Shown one piece after another: positions 1 to 9,900 of a stretch of 64,000 nucleotides of DNA. This DNA is from Margaritifera margaritifera. Its lineage: Eukaryota > Mollusca > Bivalvia > Unionida > Margaritiferidae. The notes under the pieces were generated by a model that did no database searches, had not been told where the DNA came from, and saw nothing but the letters and a program-made list of their open reading frames with translations. The stretch spans positions 558,001 through 622,000 of the forward strand of contig JAQPZY010000885.1 in assembly GCA_029931535.1 (NCBI GenBank), read 5' to 3'. The position numbers were made by a program, and so were the translations under genes. Positions within the stretch are counted from its first letter, which is position 1; each line of letters starts with the position of its first letter.

Positions 1-750
1 TGAACGTGATACGTGTTTCCACCTTCCTCGTACGCAGTGACGGCAGAATCCGCTTTGAAAGGAATGACTCTCAGTAACGGAGCGGCTGTGTTTCCCACCA
101 CGTTGTACTCCACAACGGAGTACACAAACAATAAATTCAGTCCACCGTTCAATTCGACAGGGTAGCAACAAAACTCGTAAAATCGATCGTTGATGTTGAT
201 GTCGTTCATGGGAACTAGTTGTGTGTATCCACCCACAATATCAAACAACCCAGGACAAAAAGTGATGGACACTATTTTAGGGTCCAAAAATGCATGAAGA
301 AACGGCGAGCCACTTTATGGTACTGGGTCAGGACACTTTTCTTGACTTTGTCCAAGGCTTTACCAAATTGGTCGTTGAAGATAGTTGCAATGGTGTCCAC
401 AAAATGTTCAGTACTAAAATAATACTCCACAGGAATCATCATGGTATAGCTAGTCAAGGAATGATGATTAGCTTGTAATGCTTTTTGGAATCGCAAATGC
501 TACGATCAATGGCGTACAAGTATTCTTGCACTTGCTTGTTAAGGATATCCACGATGAAATTGCTTTGACTTTCGTCGATATTGAGGGCTTGCGTAGGATG
601 AATGATTTCTACCAAGCCCATTTCCCAATGAGCTTCGAGATCTAATTGTATAGACTGAGTTAATTTGGCTGTGAAACAACATAAGGTTTTGCTGCGAAAC
701 ACATCCATAGAACTGTCACTGGATAAAGTTAAATAAAATTGGTTATTCAT
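1..750 (-). pseudogene. Polinton penton-like/minor virion protein, 3' end cut by window
   Basis: The start is at 750 with an N-terminal FYLTLSSDSSMDVF motif followed by a W-E-x-G-L-V-E-I-I-H-P block. This is the signature of a protein found beside the major capsid gene in Polintons. The rest is spread over two frames: a segment with TSYTMMIPVEYY (about 460-290) and the region at 1-180 that matches the APLLR/PHYLPV end of the copy in 21350-22262. At least one frameshift lies near 460. The role as minor capsid (penton-type) protein follows from family context and is not shown by the sequence. The window edge removes the C-terminus. Confidence 0.75.
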
Positions 751-891
751 ATTTCCAAGGTTCGGGTGTCCGAGGAGTCACTCGTGGTCAAAGGAGAATG
801 ATGTTCAAAATGGTCCAAAAGAGGATTGGTATTGTTGCTGTGACTGGACGAATGATGACTGGCGTTGGCAGTACCGTTGTGGTGGTTGTTA

Positions 892-1167
892 TTACTGTCC
901 GTCGTATTTTTTTAAGGATGGACTAGGTAGAAGATAATCAGTGCAACTGCTGAGTAAAATGGTCCACAATTGTTTGTCACCTTTTTGCAAACTTAAATTG
1001 GCAATGGCTTCTCCGATGACAAAATACACCACAAACATTCGGCAGAAAAAGACGATTTGATATTTAGGTCCACGTTCTACGCACCACACCCGCAAAGGGT
1101 TTTTGTGTAATTTTTGAAATGAGGAACTCTGCGAAGTAGAAGAGGTAGCTGCTGTGTTGAACGGCAT
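892..1167 (-). CDS. Small Polinton protein with hydrophobic segment
   Basis: An open 91-residue frame starting MPFNTAATSSTSQSSSF, with a Ser/Thr-rich start, a basic middle (NPLRVWCVERG) and a hydrophobic stretch (FFCRMFVVYFVIGEAIANL) that could be a membrane segment. It lies between the integrase and the penton-like gene. The counterpart at 22259-22669 has the same start and the same block ending in LLPSPSLK-like residues, but is frameshifted and runs on longer into an Asn/His-rich tail. I do not recognise a named family. Conservation of position and sequence between the two copies argues that it is a real gene. Confidence 0.6.
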   Translation of the reverse strand: MPFNTAATSSTSQSSSFQKLHKNPLRVWCVERGPKYQIVFFCRMFVVYFVIGEAIANLSLQKGDKQLWTILLSSCTDYLLPSPSLKKYDGQ

Positions 1168-1189
1168 GTTGGTTACTTCTTTTTATAGT

Positions 1190-2272
1190 CGACGACTTGG
1201 GAAGCGGCAATCCAAGAATCAAAACTAGGTGGATATCCTTTCCAACGCACTTTGACTTCTTCTACTCGACATTTGCCTAATTTACGTGTTCTTCGTTCGA
1301 GAATGCTTTCGATATTGTACAAGTCATCTTCTTTGTGGTCACTCGTTGTAACTCAGTCAAGTAAAAAGTTCCTTTTAACACTTATCCGTGCATGTCTTAC
1401 AATTTATAGACGGGATGATCACGTCCACGCACTTGTCCAGTGACTGGAAACAATTCGGCAGTCCAGTTGGGTAAATAACCTTTGTCAAAAGTGCCTTTGG
1501 TTTTTCCGATGCGAACCCAATCTCCCGTCTTGAGCACCAGGGTTTTCTTGTGTCCATACTTATGTGTACAAAACAATTTATCAAACACTGTCACTTCGTT
1601 TTCAGGGGTGACATCTTCGGGGGCACAACCGATGCTACGATGGTACCATTGATTGTACGCTTTGACCAAACGTGGTAACACGTCGATGTACTTGAGAGTG
1701 TGCTGATGTGTAAAATATTTCCACATGCGTTCTTTCAAAGTTCTTTGAAAACGTTCCACGAAACTGGCTTTGGTTTAAGGATTTTCAGTGGTAAACAAAT
1801 GAATGTGGCGTTGTTTCAATTCTTTTTTTAAAAGTTTGTTCAAAAATTCGGCACCGTTGTCTTTTTTCCATCGTAAAGTGTGGCGGCCACTTTATTTCAA
1901 CACCAGTCTTAAACCGAGTACTAACTAGGAACTGCTGTTAGAAGTCAAAGGAACGACTCAAGTGGATTTGGAAAACACGTTAATGACAAAAAACAAATAT
2001 TTGCAACCACGATTGTACGTTGCCAAATGAGAGACATCGGCAAAATCTGCTTGACATTGATGATCGATACCAGCCAATTTAGTTTGACGTCTGGAAAATT
2101 TTCGTCGAAGTGGTTTATGTAACGTGTACGCCGATTGTTCCTGTAACCATCGTCGTACTTCTTGCAGACGTACACTTTTTTCAAATTTATTTAGCTGCCC
2201 GATACAAATTTTGAACTCCGTAGCCAGCAGCATGGGCAGGTTGTAGTAAATGCTGGCTGGGAGAGTCTGCAT
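1190..2272 (-). pseudogene. Polinton retroviral-type integrase with chromodomain, frameshifted
   Basis: This would catalyse integration of the element. Recognisable parts in order are: an N-terminal zinc-binding-like region (LRRKFSRRQTK), the core beginning GIDHQCQADFADVSHLA with the first catalytic Asp, the block VFSKS, and after frameshifts MERFQRTLKERMWKYF, which carries the catalytic Glu. The strand then reads YHRSIGCAPEDVTPENEV and FDKGYLPNWTAELF, typical of Polinton integrases. A chromodomain-like end (RWKGYPPSFDSW) lies near 1200-1240. Frames shift near 2000, 1900, 1760 and 1390. The copy at 22674-23772 has the same architecture. The assignment is firm; function is clearly lost. Confidence 0.9.
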
Positions 2273-2309
2273 GTTGTTTTTTACTGTTCAATAATTCACC
2301 CACTATTCG

Positions 2310-2802
2310 ATACTAATTTTGGAGTCGTGGGGTAGGGAAGGTTTGGACGAAGCTTGGCGCGTCAGACGAGCCACTGGAGTTGGTTGTGAAGTGGTGACTT
2401 TTTTCTTGTTGTCTTTTTTCACTTCTCACTACCCTTCTATTTTTTTTTTTTTTTTTTTTTTTTCTTCTACTGCTGAAGATGAGGTGGACATCATCTTTTT
2501 AACCCAAGCTTTAAATTCTTCTCTTTGTGGCGCAGGAGAGGTTGTCAACAAAGAAGCTGCAATCTTACTAGGTATTGGAGCAGACGAAGTTTGAAACACT
2601 TTTCGTGTGTCTTCTTCTTCTGTCGTCTCCGTGGCAATGTCTGTTTTAGTGGTTTTGGTTCGCTTATCATCATTGCCTTGACATCTCTCAGAGTGGGTTT
2701 AACTGTTTCGTCTAAAGCTTTCTGGTGAAAGAGTTGAAGACGTTGCAATAGTTGGCCGTACCTTTGCAATTTTTCTGTTTCTGACAAATCACTTCTATCC
2801 AT
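2310..2802 (-). pseudogene. Polinton helical protein (EKLQRYGxLLQRL family), broken
   Basis: The frame from 2802 starts MDRSDLSETEKLQRYGQLLQ, a leucine-rich helical start shared with the copy at 23820-24270. About 40 residues on, the frame diverges. A 24-bp poly-T (2440-2463, read as poly-A on this strand) sits in the region coding for the Lys-rich tail and has probably expanded. The related protein in other Polintons is of unknown function and is usually encoded between the integrase and the small virion-protein genes. A Gln-rich stretch directly upstream may be its true start, since copy 2 reads LQQELQSL just before the Met. Confidence 0.6.
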
Positions 2803-2989
2803 TACGATTGTAATTCTTGTTGTAACTGAGACATCTCGTTGAGATTAGGATTGGGAGATAAATAAGGTATCCGTTGTTCGTGCCAACAATGGGGTTCTAT
2901 CCATCGTTTGTACGGAACTAAAGTCAGTTTTCTTCCTTCGATAAGATCCAAAGGTACAAGTGTGTTGTCCTTCCAGAGAAGGATGTCCT

Positions 2990-3400
2990 TTTATCTTCTT
3001 TTTCCTCCCGTCTTTATCTCATGACTTCGCAATCGATCCTAACAAAGGCGCCGCTATTTTTAACAACGGTCCTATCAGCATGGGTAGAAATTCTCCTCGT
3101 TACACAAGCATTTTTTTTCTTTTGACTGAGATGTATTTGGCGAAGAACGTTCCTATGTTTTCCAAGTTTCTGTTTCTGTATCTTGGACAAAGGTACCGTT
3201 CTTTTCAACACATTCAAACAACATACACAAACTGTATCGATTATTTCTTTCCGGGCTGTTTGAATAAGATGTTTTCGCATGGGAGGAATGGATTAAGTCA
3301 GAACGGACAACATATCCCAATGTTTTGAGAGACGAGGTGGAAGTCTTTTTATGTTTTGCCTTTATTGGGACGACTAGAGTGGTGGTGTACACTTTTTGGG
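2990..3400 (-). pseudogene. Polinton basic KKK/GGFL-type small protein, broken
   Basis: Counterpart of the intact gene at 24454-24897. Visible pieces are LPPRLSKHWDMLSVLT, MRKHLIQTARKEIIDTVC, CLNVLKRTVPLSKIQKQKL and LSQKKKNACVTRR. The segment that would encode the GGFL motif is out of frame, and stops interrupt the N-terminal part near 3300-3390. In Polintons this small basic protein with a hydrophobic C-terminus sits in the virion-protein block. Its exact role is unknown. Confidence 0.75.
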
Positions 3401-3478
3401 ACCATCTTTGGTGTCAGGAGCAAAGTAGAATCGAGCTCGTTCTGATACCACACTTCTTTTTTATTCTGGAACTTGTTT

Positions 3479-3826
3479 TCACTGATTGTTAGCACTGCGT
3501 ACCAACTTCATGACGGGCATCACTCGACATTGAGGTGTTTTCAATGGACTAAGTTGTGTCAGTTCTTGTTTGGATAAATCCAGTACACTTTGCAACACGC
3601 CGGTTCTGTCTTGGACTTTGGTTTCAGGTGAGACCACTTTTTTAGCGGCAGCCGAAGTGACATGAGCAACCGAAGTAGAGGCCCCCGGAGAAGTGACTTT
3701 CGAAATGGGTTTCCATTTCTGCATCAAAGTAGGAAAGACGGGTCTTAAATCAGGTTTGGCAGACATCATCACGAAGAGCGAAGAAGAAGAGGAAGAAGAA
3801 GTCGTAGGAGAAGGAGATACCGTCAC
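3479..3826 (-). CDS. Ser-rich Polinton protein, open frame
   Basis: An open frame of 115 residues; the conserved start is probably the Met in MMSAKPDLRPVFPTLMQKWK (near 3766), because copy 2 begins its similarity there. Upstream residues are a Ser run encoded by a GAA/GAG-rich stretch. The protein has a Ser/Thr/Ala-rich centre, then VLDLSKQELTQLSPLKTPQ and a basic end VMKLVRSANNQ. It lies between the basic-tailed gene (3880-4364) and the KKK/GGFL gene. No family is recognised. The copy at 24950-25243 is frameshifted. Confidence 0.5.
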   Translation of the reverse strand: MTVSPSPTTSSSSSSSLFVMMSAKPDLRPVFPTLMQKWKPISKVTSPGASTSVAHVTSAAAKKVVSPETKVQDRTGVLQSVLDLSKQELTQLSPLKTPQCRVMPVMKLVRSANNQ

Positions 3827-3879
3827 CGCACTGCGTGGCTTTCGGTGTATATGCGCGTGATAGCAGCAGTATCTCTCTT

Positions 3880-4364
3880 TCGGGTATTAGATGTTGTTGT
3901 TGTTGGTTTTTCTTGAAGGGGCTTTTCTCTTCTTAGGGCTTTTCTTAGTAAGGTTTTTCTTTTTCTTGTGTGTGGTGTGTTGTTGTGGTTGACTTAAAAG
4001 GGATTTTGTTTTCTTCTTCTTGGTGTCGGCTTGATCATTAGGATCCCATTTCAAAAGAGAACGAATAATGACACCTCATAAAGAACCACTACCACCAGGT
4101 GTCGAAATGATTTATTTTCTAGTGTGTGGAACGATTCGGGATCTGCCAGTTGCGATAACGCACTTTTATGTTTTTCAAAAACAAGAACATTGGGTGTGAT
4201 GTGAATGATGCCTTGAATTGAAGTACTGTCAAAGTAAACAATCGTAAAACTCCTTTGAGGCTAGCTTCTAACAAATGGGCACCGACTTGTGCATTTTGTT
4301 TCGTCACTGATGCTAACAGGGAACCAATCAATTTGGCAAGCGGATACGATTCAAAGGAAGTCAT
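3880..4364 (-). pseudogene. Polinton MTSFExxP protein with Lys-rich tail, broken
   Basis: Starts MTSFESYPLAKLIGSL, continues AQVGAHLLEASLKG, then shifts frame. The following part reads EKHKSALSQLAD, and a Lys/Arg-rich tail is visible in another frame. Copy 2 (25355-25827) shows the C-terminal half in one frame with a Gly-rich GGRGSLGGVI block followed by a basic tail. A protein with a helical N-terminal half, a FEKHKSxLSxLAD block, a Gly-rich hydrophobic block and a basic tail is common in Polintons. A DNA-binding or minor virion role is an inference only. Confidence 0.65.
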
Positions 4365-4404
4365 CGTGAAGACTGAGGAAAAGAAATGACGTGGTAGATG
4401 TTTT

Positions 4405-5146
4405 TATAGTTTTTTCTTTCAGAGAATTGCCGTAGGGGACGTGTAAATGACAGGGCCTCCTTCTTGACACCATGGGTGAAACAAATGGGTACGAAATCTC
4501 AAATAATCGGGAGTGGTATGCTTTAAATCGATGAGTAAATACCCATGAGGTGTTTGAGTGGCATCGTCGTACGCATAATTCAGCCAAGGAATGCCTAACT
4601 CTTTGGCTAACACTTGCACCTGAGATATGTCTCTGGGGCTTTTAAACAACACCACATAATAGGCATTGAGACTGGTGGTACGATGGGCTTTACTTTGTTG
4701 AAATACATTTTGAGTAATGTAAATGATACTGGCATTACGATGGTGTCATTTTCGTATAAACCAGCGTCTAATTTCTTCTTCGTCTTCTCCTAATATGTCA
4801 TTGAAAATGACCAGATGTTTTTGACTCAAGTCAGACATGATCAGTCTTCGCGAGGAATGCCTTCGACAAACCAAATTGATTCTCCCTGATTTTCTTGGAG
4901 TAAGGTGTAAGATAATTGCCACTCTTTGTAACACCACACGATACGTTGAGGGGGACAATCAAACAAATGGGATTTGTGTTCGATCAAACGTTTGACAAAT
5001 TCGGTTTTACCTGAACCACTCGGTCCATCAATCAACATGTTAAATGGATCGCGCGGATACAAAGCTTCCCAACTTTGATGTTCGAACTTTTCATCAATCA
5101 CTTTGCGAACAAAAGAGGCAAAGGAGGCAGATGAGGATGCAGCCAT
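4405..5146 (-). pseudogene. Polinton genome-packaging ATPase (FtsK/HerA-A32 type), nearly complete but frameshifted
   Basis: The start is the Met at 5146 (MAASSSASFASFVRKVIDEK), chosen because the upstream residues are not conserved. Motifs in order: Walker A GPSGSGKTEF (about 5005-5035), VWCYKEWQ, a frameshift near 4850, Walker B HLVIFNDIL, RRWFIRK followed by a stop at 4746, then ITQNVFQQSKAHRTTSLNA and, after another shift, LLIDLKHTTPDYLRFRTHLF at the C-terminus. This order is characteristic of the Polinton ATPase that pumps DNA into capsids. The two Walker motifs are intact but lie in different frames. Copy 2 has lost both. Confidence 0.9.
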
Positions 5147-5379
5147 GACTGAGGTATGGAGAATTGTGAGAGGACATTGAAAGACACAAGACATTTTATA
5201 CATTTCATACACGTTCGATGTTTTAAAAACAAAAATAAATCATATTTACATGTCCAAAATCAAAGCACGAAAACACATAAAGCAAGCATGAGTCCGTACA
5301 TCAATGTGGCTCACACTAAAAGAACCAAAGCCGCATATAAACAAGTCAATGTACAACAATAGACTCGATGGATGTGTGT

Positions 5380-6100
5380 CCATCGAAATCGACGTACACG
5401 ATTACTTGTCTCTGCTGAGGAATGTAATGTCCCGAATTTCTCTGGCGGAAAGGTTGCGTGCTCCTCAGACGTTTCCATTTGTACGATGGTGTTGTCTTCC
5501 TCTATGTCAGGTTCTTATTCTACCACTGTTTCTAATGTAGCCTTTGACTTTGGTTCTAAATTCACTTCTTCTTTTTGACTTGAATGATTAGTGGCAAGCA
5601 AGATCTTTGGCATGGTGTGTCACTTCTTGTAGCCAAGCATCTAAACCAAAACTTTTCGAGTCACGTACATCTTTCCAATCGTAAATGTGTTGGTGTAACC
5701 AACTAGCGATACACAAAATCCAGCTCTGGCTAAAGCGTTGGAAGTAGATCCTTGCAGATATTTAGGACATTTAGCTTTAAACGTCTGGTATCGACTTTCA
5801 AAGTCACAATAGCTAGGCAAAGTCACATGTAGGTACACGTTTAGCATTACATTGATCAATACAAAAGAAAGGGAGTCGTGCTGCATCGCTTCGCTAGTGG
5901 GGCGGTGAGGCACACGAACGGCATCGCTTTCGATTGTCCCAGAAGAGTGGCAAGTTCGTGCTGCATCGCTGATGTCAAAGCGTACGGCATCCGTCTCACC
6001 GCAAGGCACCAAATAGCACTGGAGGTCATGATTGAACTTAAAGTCAACAGTGAGGTCCTCACTCGGTGGCTGTATTCAATTAGTATTCATCTTCTTGGTC
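5380..6100 (-). pseudogene. BIR-domain (IAP-like) gene carried by Polinton copy 1, frameshifted
   Basis: Reading down the strand: an N-terminal part with VPCGETDAVRFDI and DAVRVPHRPTSEA, then SRYQTFK, CPKYLQGST and NALARAGF. These three blocks fit the start of a baculoviral IAP repeat (R-x-x-T-F ... C/W-P ... L-A-x-A-G-F). A frameshift near 5700 follows. The next frame gives YDWKDV ... AWLQEV, then two His and AKDLAC, matching the BIR ending W-x-x-D-x-P-W-x-E-H-x-x-x-x-x-x-C, including His-x6-Cys. One of the expected early zinc Cys residues is not seen. After the stop at 5588 the same frame stays largely open to about 5380 with an acidic stretch. BIR proteins bind caspases or act in signalling; the role here is inference. 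The gene is absent from the deleted copy 2. Confidence 0.5.
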
Positions 6101-6115
6101 GGACAACGTTTGGAG

Positions 6116-6325
6116 TCACAATGAATTTTTGGTCTTGGAAGTTGTCACTTTTTTATATTGAAGATTGGCGTGTCCGTACGGTATAGTGTTGTGGTCTGGA
6201 AGTCGAACTCGTTTCTGGTACACAATTTGGTAGACCTTTTCTAAAGGGCGACTGACCATTTGGTGGTTTGGCAAACGTACAATTTTGTGGGCTTCTAAGG
6301 TTTTCACTCGAAAGTTGTCCATCAA
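6116..6325 (-). CDS. Unrecognised ORF at the right edge of Polinton copy 1
   Basis: A 69-residue open frame starting MMDNFRVKTLEAHKIV and rich in basic residues. It lies upstream of and in the same orientation as the BIR gene, and no base of it is present in copy 2 because of the deletion there. It may be the N-terminal part of the BIR gene in a shifted frame, or a separate gene. The flanking DNA after 6330 becomes clearly more AT-rich, so this is the last sequence I place in the Polinton. No family recognised. Confidence 0.35.
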   Translation of the reverse strand: MMDNFRVKTLEAHKIVRLPNHQMVSRPLEKVYQIVYQKRVRLPDHNTIPYGHANLQYKKVTTSKTKNSL

Positions 6326-6429
6326 CTCATTTTAACGCTCCAATAACAAAAGAAGTTAAACAGATATATAAAGGGATAAAATATACTACAAAGAAAATAA
6401 CTATTTTATGTAGAAGCCATTGAACATTT

Positions 6430-6800
6430 TTGACACGTACACTTTAAAATTTGACAATGATGACTGATATCGAGCTCAGTGTGACCTAAAATTCTGGCAA
6501 AATAAATTCAACTGGTCAGTATGGATGTCAACATAGGATGTGGAATATCTTATTGGCGAATAACTGATGCTATCATAAGATATATAGTACAATCAATATA
6601 TAAGTTCCAATTTCTCTGGATGCAAGTTACAATTACCTGATGATCAATCTTTTATCCCAACAAAAAATGACGTAGATCTAAAACAAATTAAGATAATATG
6701 CAATAAGTTCAATATTCCTCCCCGTCATGATTGGCGATATATTAATGGAAACAAAAAGTATTACAATTGGTCCTGAAGAACATAATACTGTTATCAGGGT
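6430..6800 (+). other. Two conserved lineage A coding blocks
   Basis: Block one (about 6430-6510) reads YTLKFDNDD followed by KFWQNKF; an equivalent FTLKFGNDD and KIWSE block lies at about 12870-12950 in the same orientation. Block two (about 6690-6760) reads ICNKFNIPPRHDWRYI; equivalents are FKIPPHHDWRYLKE at 15580-15625 (plus strand) and FNFPPHRNWRYIKE near 63815-63855 (minus strand). Recurrence in three places shows real protein families. I do not recognise their function. Stops and shifts interrupt all copies. Confidence 0.5.
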
Positions 6801-7213
6801 TTTGGGAAACCTACACCAGATCATGTAAAAATAAATGCTTCCAAAGTAAATATAATTACTGAGCTGGAAGAGTTGATTATTGGAGAAAATTTCCAGCTTG
6901 AGAAATAAATTCAATATTTACAAGTGACGAAAAACCAGCATGGACTTATTTTTTTTATTAGATAACAACGTACTAACAAAAGAAGAATTATTTAGACTAA
7001 ATCAAAGTATTCGATTGTATGTGATATGTATTTCAGGTGGCCAGGTAAAAAATAAAACATCTACAACTCAGTCAAATTCAACTGTACAAGACAGTGTAGA
7101 AAAAGTAAATTGAAATTTTTTTTTAATTTTAGTTCAACAAGGATGTGACTCAGAATGAAACATTTCAATTAGATTTCAGTAATATATTTCAAATTCGAAA
7201 GTTAGGCTAAACT

Positions 7214-7501
7214 ATGCTATTGGTAGTGATGATATTTTTTTTACCAAGTTATGTGGTGATGAAAATAGGTTGCATAGTAGGTTACAATAACACTTTACAA
7301 AATTTATCAAATTCATTTAGTATAGGAATAAATACTGATATAAATACTGACGTGGTAACAAATGGAACCCCAGCAGCTGACAATCAGTCTGTAATAATCT
7401 TTCAAAAGACAGGTTACGAAGTTAATGAGAGAAAAGAAGAGAACGTGAGCAAGATTTATGTAGACAAAAAGGATGAAAATGGTGAAAGTCTTCTAATATA
7501 A
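7214..7501 (+). CDS. Unrecognised ORF in lineage A element
   Basis: An open frame of 95 residues with a hydrophobic start (LLVVMIFFLPSYVVM), Asn/Asp-rich middle, and a charged end VDKKDENGESLLI. The triplet apparently used as start may not be a true start, since the frame runs into AT-rich DNA. The end resembles the D-x-x-G-x-x-(I/L) finish seen in other virion-type proteins of this window (for example near 28270 and 58040), but that match is weak. Treat as hypothetical. Confidence 0.3.
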   Translation: MLLVVMIFFLPSYVVMKIGCIVGYNNTLQNLSNSFSIGINTDINTDVVTNGTPAADNQSVIIFQKTGYEVNERKEENVSKIYVDKKDENGESLLI

Positions 7502-7559
7502 ACAACTCAAGCTCTACATAATTTAAAACAAATAGATCGTGAGACAAATAAACAAGTGT

Positions 7560-7926
7560 GTATAAGTGTGACAATGGTGTAGGAGCTGGTGTACTTTACT
7601 TTAAGGTCGACTTTTCTATTGGCCCTATTTTAATTTCGTGTTGTTGCCGTGTCTACACTTTTGACCAAACCTGGATGTGTAATACCTTGATCACCACCAC
7701 CACCTCCACTCGCTCCTCTGCCTACTCATGTCAAACCTTTTACAAATGTTGCTATGGTCATACCAAGAGCAGCTGCTATCAAGCCTTTAGCTGTAAAAGT
7801 GCCATAACTATTACATCTTTGTCTTTAAACAGTTGCTTTTTGCCTTATTTTGTTGACATTTTCTCTAAAAATTATTTTCTAAGACTGTTTAATGTCCAAC
7901 TATGTGTGCTCTTTTGCTTTCGCTAA
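7560..7926 (-). pseudogene. Gly-rich protein remnant with hydrophobic stretch
   Basis: On the minus strand a hydrophobic block (GLIAAALGMTIATFVKGLT) is followed, after one stop, by a Gly run (GASGGGGGDQGITHPGL). A similar layout of hydrophobic block then Gly run occurs at 43182-43430 in the lineage B element. The short hydrophobic plus Gly-rich design could suit a membrane or minor virion protein, which is inference. The plus strand is also open here but gives a Cys/Ser-rich sequence that looks like a shadow. Confidence 0.35.
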
Positions 7927-8120
7927 TATACAGCAATACTTGCAATTTAGCTTTATTAGTTGCATCTCTTTCTTTGCTGATACCCCGTTGTATCTCTTCT
8001 ATCTGTTTTTCATACAGTTAAACTCCTGATTTTGTTCATATTATTTTGGAGCCAGCTACTAGTAGTGCATAACCTGTAAATTCTCTTTCAACTTCCAGCG
8101 TATATAATCTAGAAGAAGGT

Positions 8121-8524
8121 TTACTGCCAATTATTAAGGTGTATTTGTCTTTTACGGTCTTTACATCTCATACTTTCTGGTCGAATGGTTAATTTGTGGT
8201 AATTACTAGCAATTCTATTTCCGCTGAAACTTGTATTGGCTGCCTTTGACTCTGCAGGTTGATGTAAAGGTATCTTTAATTTTCTACTTATTAATTTCCA
8301 CATATATGGTTCAATTTCTTTTTTAGAAAAAACAAATATATCCTGATCAGTTTCATGATCTCCTGCTTTATCTGTATACCCGCTTGGAGCCTTATTGTCA
8401 TCATTTTATTTTTAGTTTGAGCAACAAGTCTCTTCATGTATCTTCTTTTCAAAAAACGAATGAGAAGAGGATTGTGTCCCCTTCTTTCAGCTTTTGAGAA
8501 TTTTGTATCAAGCATATTTATCAC
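8121..8524 (-). pseudogene. Unrecognised basic protein remnant, frameshifted
   Basis: A start at 8524 (MINMLDTKFSKAERRGHNPL) leads into a very basic segment FLKRRYMKRLVAQTKNK. After a frameshift near 8400 a second segment reads DHETDQDIFVFSKKEIEPY and on to 8121. The composition is coherent across the shift and the strand matches the neighbouring integrase remnant. No family recognised. Confidence 0.35.
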
Positions 8525-8602
8525 AATTTATTGTAGAAGTATTTTTCGATTAAATTTTCAGTGTGAAATTTACTTTTTTTTAAACGAATAATGAGCCTAT
8601 TT

Positions 8603-8752
8603 TTAGTTTCCTCCACATTCGCAAGTTATTACTTTCTGGTTGTATTCTCTGATTATGTCAATTCCTCCATTATTATAAAAGTTTGATTGAGTACTACTTT
8701 CAAAATTATTACACATTTGGCATTGACTATTTTTGCGTTCTATATAGTCCAT
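8603..8752 (-). CDS. Small ORF with Cys pairs (possible zinc-binding protein)
   Basis: An open frame of 49 codons from ATG at 8752 to TAA at 8603. It contains CQMC near the start and CEC before a Gly-Gly end, with charged residues between (IDIIREYNQK). Two Cys pairs about 28 residues apart could bind one zinc. A frame with stops upstream suggests it may be the tail of a longer broken gene. It is too short for firm assignment. Confidence 0.35.
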   Translation of the reverse strand: MDYIERKNSQCQMCNNFESSTQSNFYNNGGIDIIREYNQKVITCECGGN

Positions 8753-9329
8753 AGTCGTATGTTTACTACAATTGTACTATGCAAAATTATCATCCATTTA
8801 TATCACCCAAATATTTTACATGTGAATCTGACATTGCGGATTTTTTCTAAAATCGTTGTTCCATATACACTATTTAAAGCTTTTGGATCATCGATTACTT
8901 TATTTATACTTGCCTATTCAGACTCATTAAAATAATAAACTGCTAAAATACTGAACCCATTTACCTAAAAATATCTATACTATTCTTTCCCAAGTTTATC
9001 ATGATCTGCTTAATAATTTTTGAGCAGAAAAATCTAATATTATTGATGGCTATTAGTTGCATTATTCTAGAAACATATTGTTTCAGTACCAGCAGATATT
9101 TTGGTAAGTGGTATTATTTCATCATACAAGATCATACTGTCCGTCAGTATAATTTGTTTGATTTTTTCGGAGATGGTTCATTGCTTTTTGGCGCAACCGA
9201 TTTGCATATTACGTTTAGTTTAGCGATATCATATGTTGCTTGGGCTCCCAACTACAAAATGAATCCTCGAATCCTTTTCATTTAGCTAAAACATTTTTGT
9301 GTTGCCGTCCATTGTTTTCGTCTTTACAA

Positions 9330-9900
9330 ATGTGTCCACGTTGAAAACATCCTATTGCTTGTCGCATAGAGGCAACTCCTCCTCGTAACGTACGAGTCTT
9401 CCAATTTAAACTAGGGTCCCCTAAAAGTACTTGCGTGGTTGTAAATATTTCTTCCGTGAAATAAGGAAGATAGCCTTTTGAAAAAAAGATATATATTTTG
9501 AGGTCCTAACTTTCTCATCTATTTGATATTTAGGCGTTCCATAGGTATCAGTTGTCAGATACCCAGATAGGTTAATCCATACTTTAGACCCATTGTTTAG
9601 GGTCAACTGCGTTAATTGATAACATATTTATCGCTCTCTGACACAAAATGTTTTATGCGTCATTTGTCCATTTTCTGGGTTCATTTTGAGTTACATGGTT
9701 CAACATTCTGGTCTTAAAAGTTCTATTAAATATATCCACTACCGACCTTTTCTTATCTTAGTGGAAAGAATCCTCTATTTGTCTTCTTCCTTAATTTTTT
9801 GAACTCCTTTCCTTAATCAAACTGTATTTGTTATGGTTTTTGCTAAAAATATTTTTTAAAGCAACGTGACATTTCTTCCTCTTTCCGCGTTTAGATGGAG
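9330..9900 (-). pseudogene. Retroviral-type integrase remnant, lineage A
   Basis: Read with several frame changes, the strand gives a GKEF block preceded by Asp and a stop (second catalytic Asp region, about 9795-9815), then VVDIFNRTFKTRM (about 9715-9755), NEPRKWTND, and KGYLPYFTEEIF (about 9445-9480). Finally LNWKTRTLRGG occurs where related integrases have their SH3-like end. The order matches the Polinton integrase family. The position of the catalytic Glu (VERFNRT in relatives) reads Asp here. The N-terminal part before 9900 is too decayed to place. Confidence 0.6.

Larger units (their letters stand above)
1..6330 (-). mobile_element. Polinton/Maverick element, copy 1 (partial)
   Basis: A run of minus-strand genes in the same order as the bounded Polinton at 17491-27082; base 1 here corresponds to about 21502 there. 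It holds a penton-like gene, a small hydrophobic protein, chromodomain integrase, a helical protein, a KKK/GGFL protein, a Ser-rich protein, a basic-tailed protein and the packaging ATPase. It then continues past the point where copy 2 is deleted, into a BIR-containing gene and one further ORF. The capsid side lies outside the window. No terminal inverted repeat like that of copy 2 is visible after 6330, so the right end is lost or not recognised. Most genes carry frameshifts. Confidence 0.9.

Noticed and set aside
5304..5578. Plus-strand frames between the ATPase and the BIR gene
   Set aside because: The minus strand carries a longer coding-like acidic stretch continuous with the BIR gene; the plus frames look like shadows.
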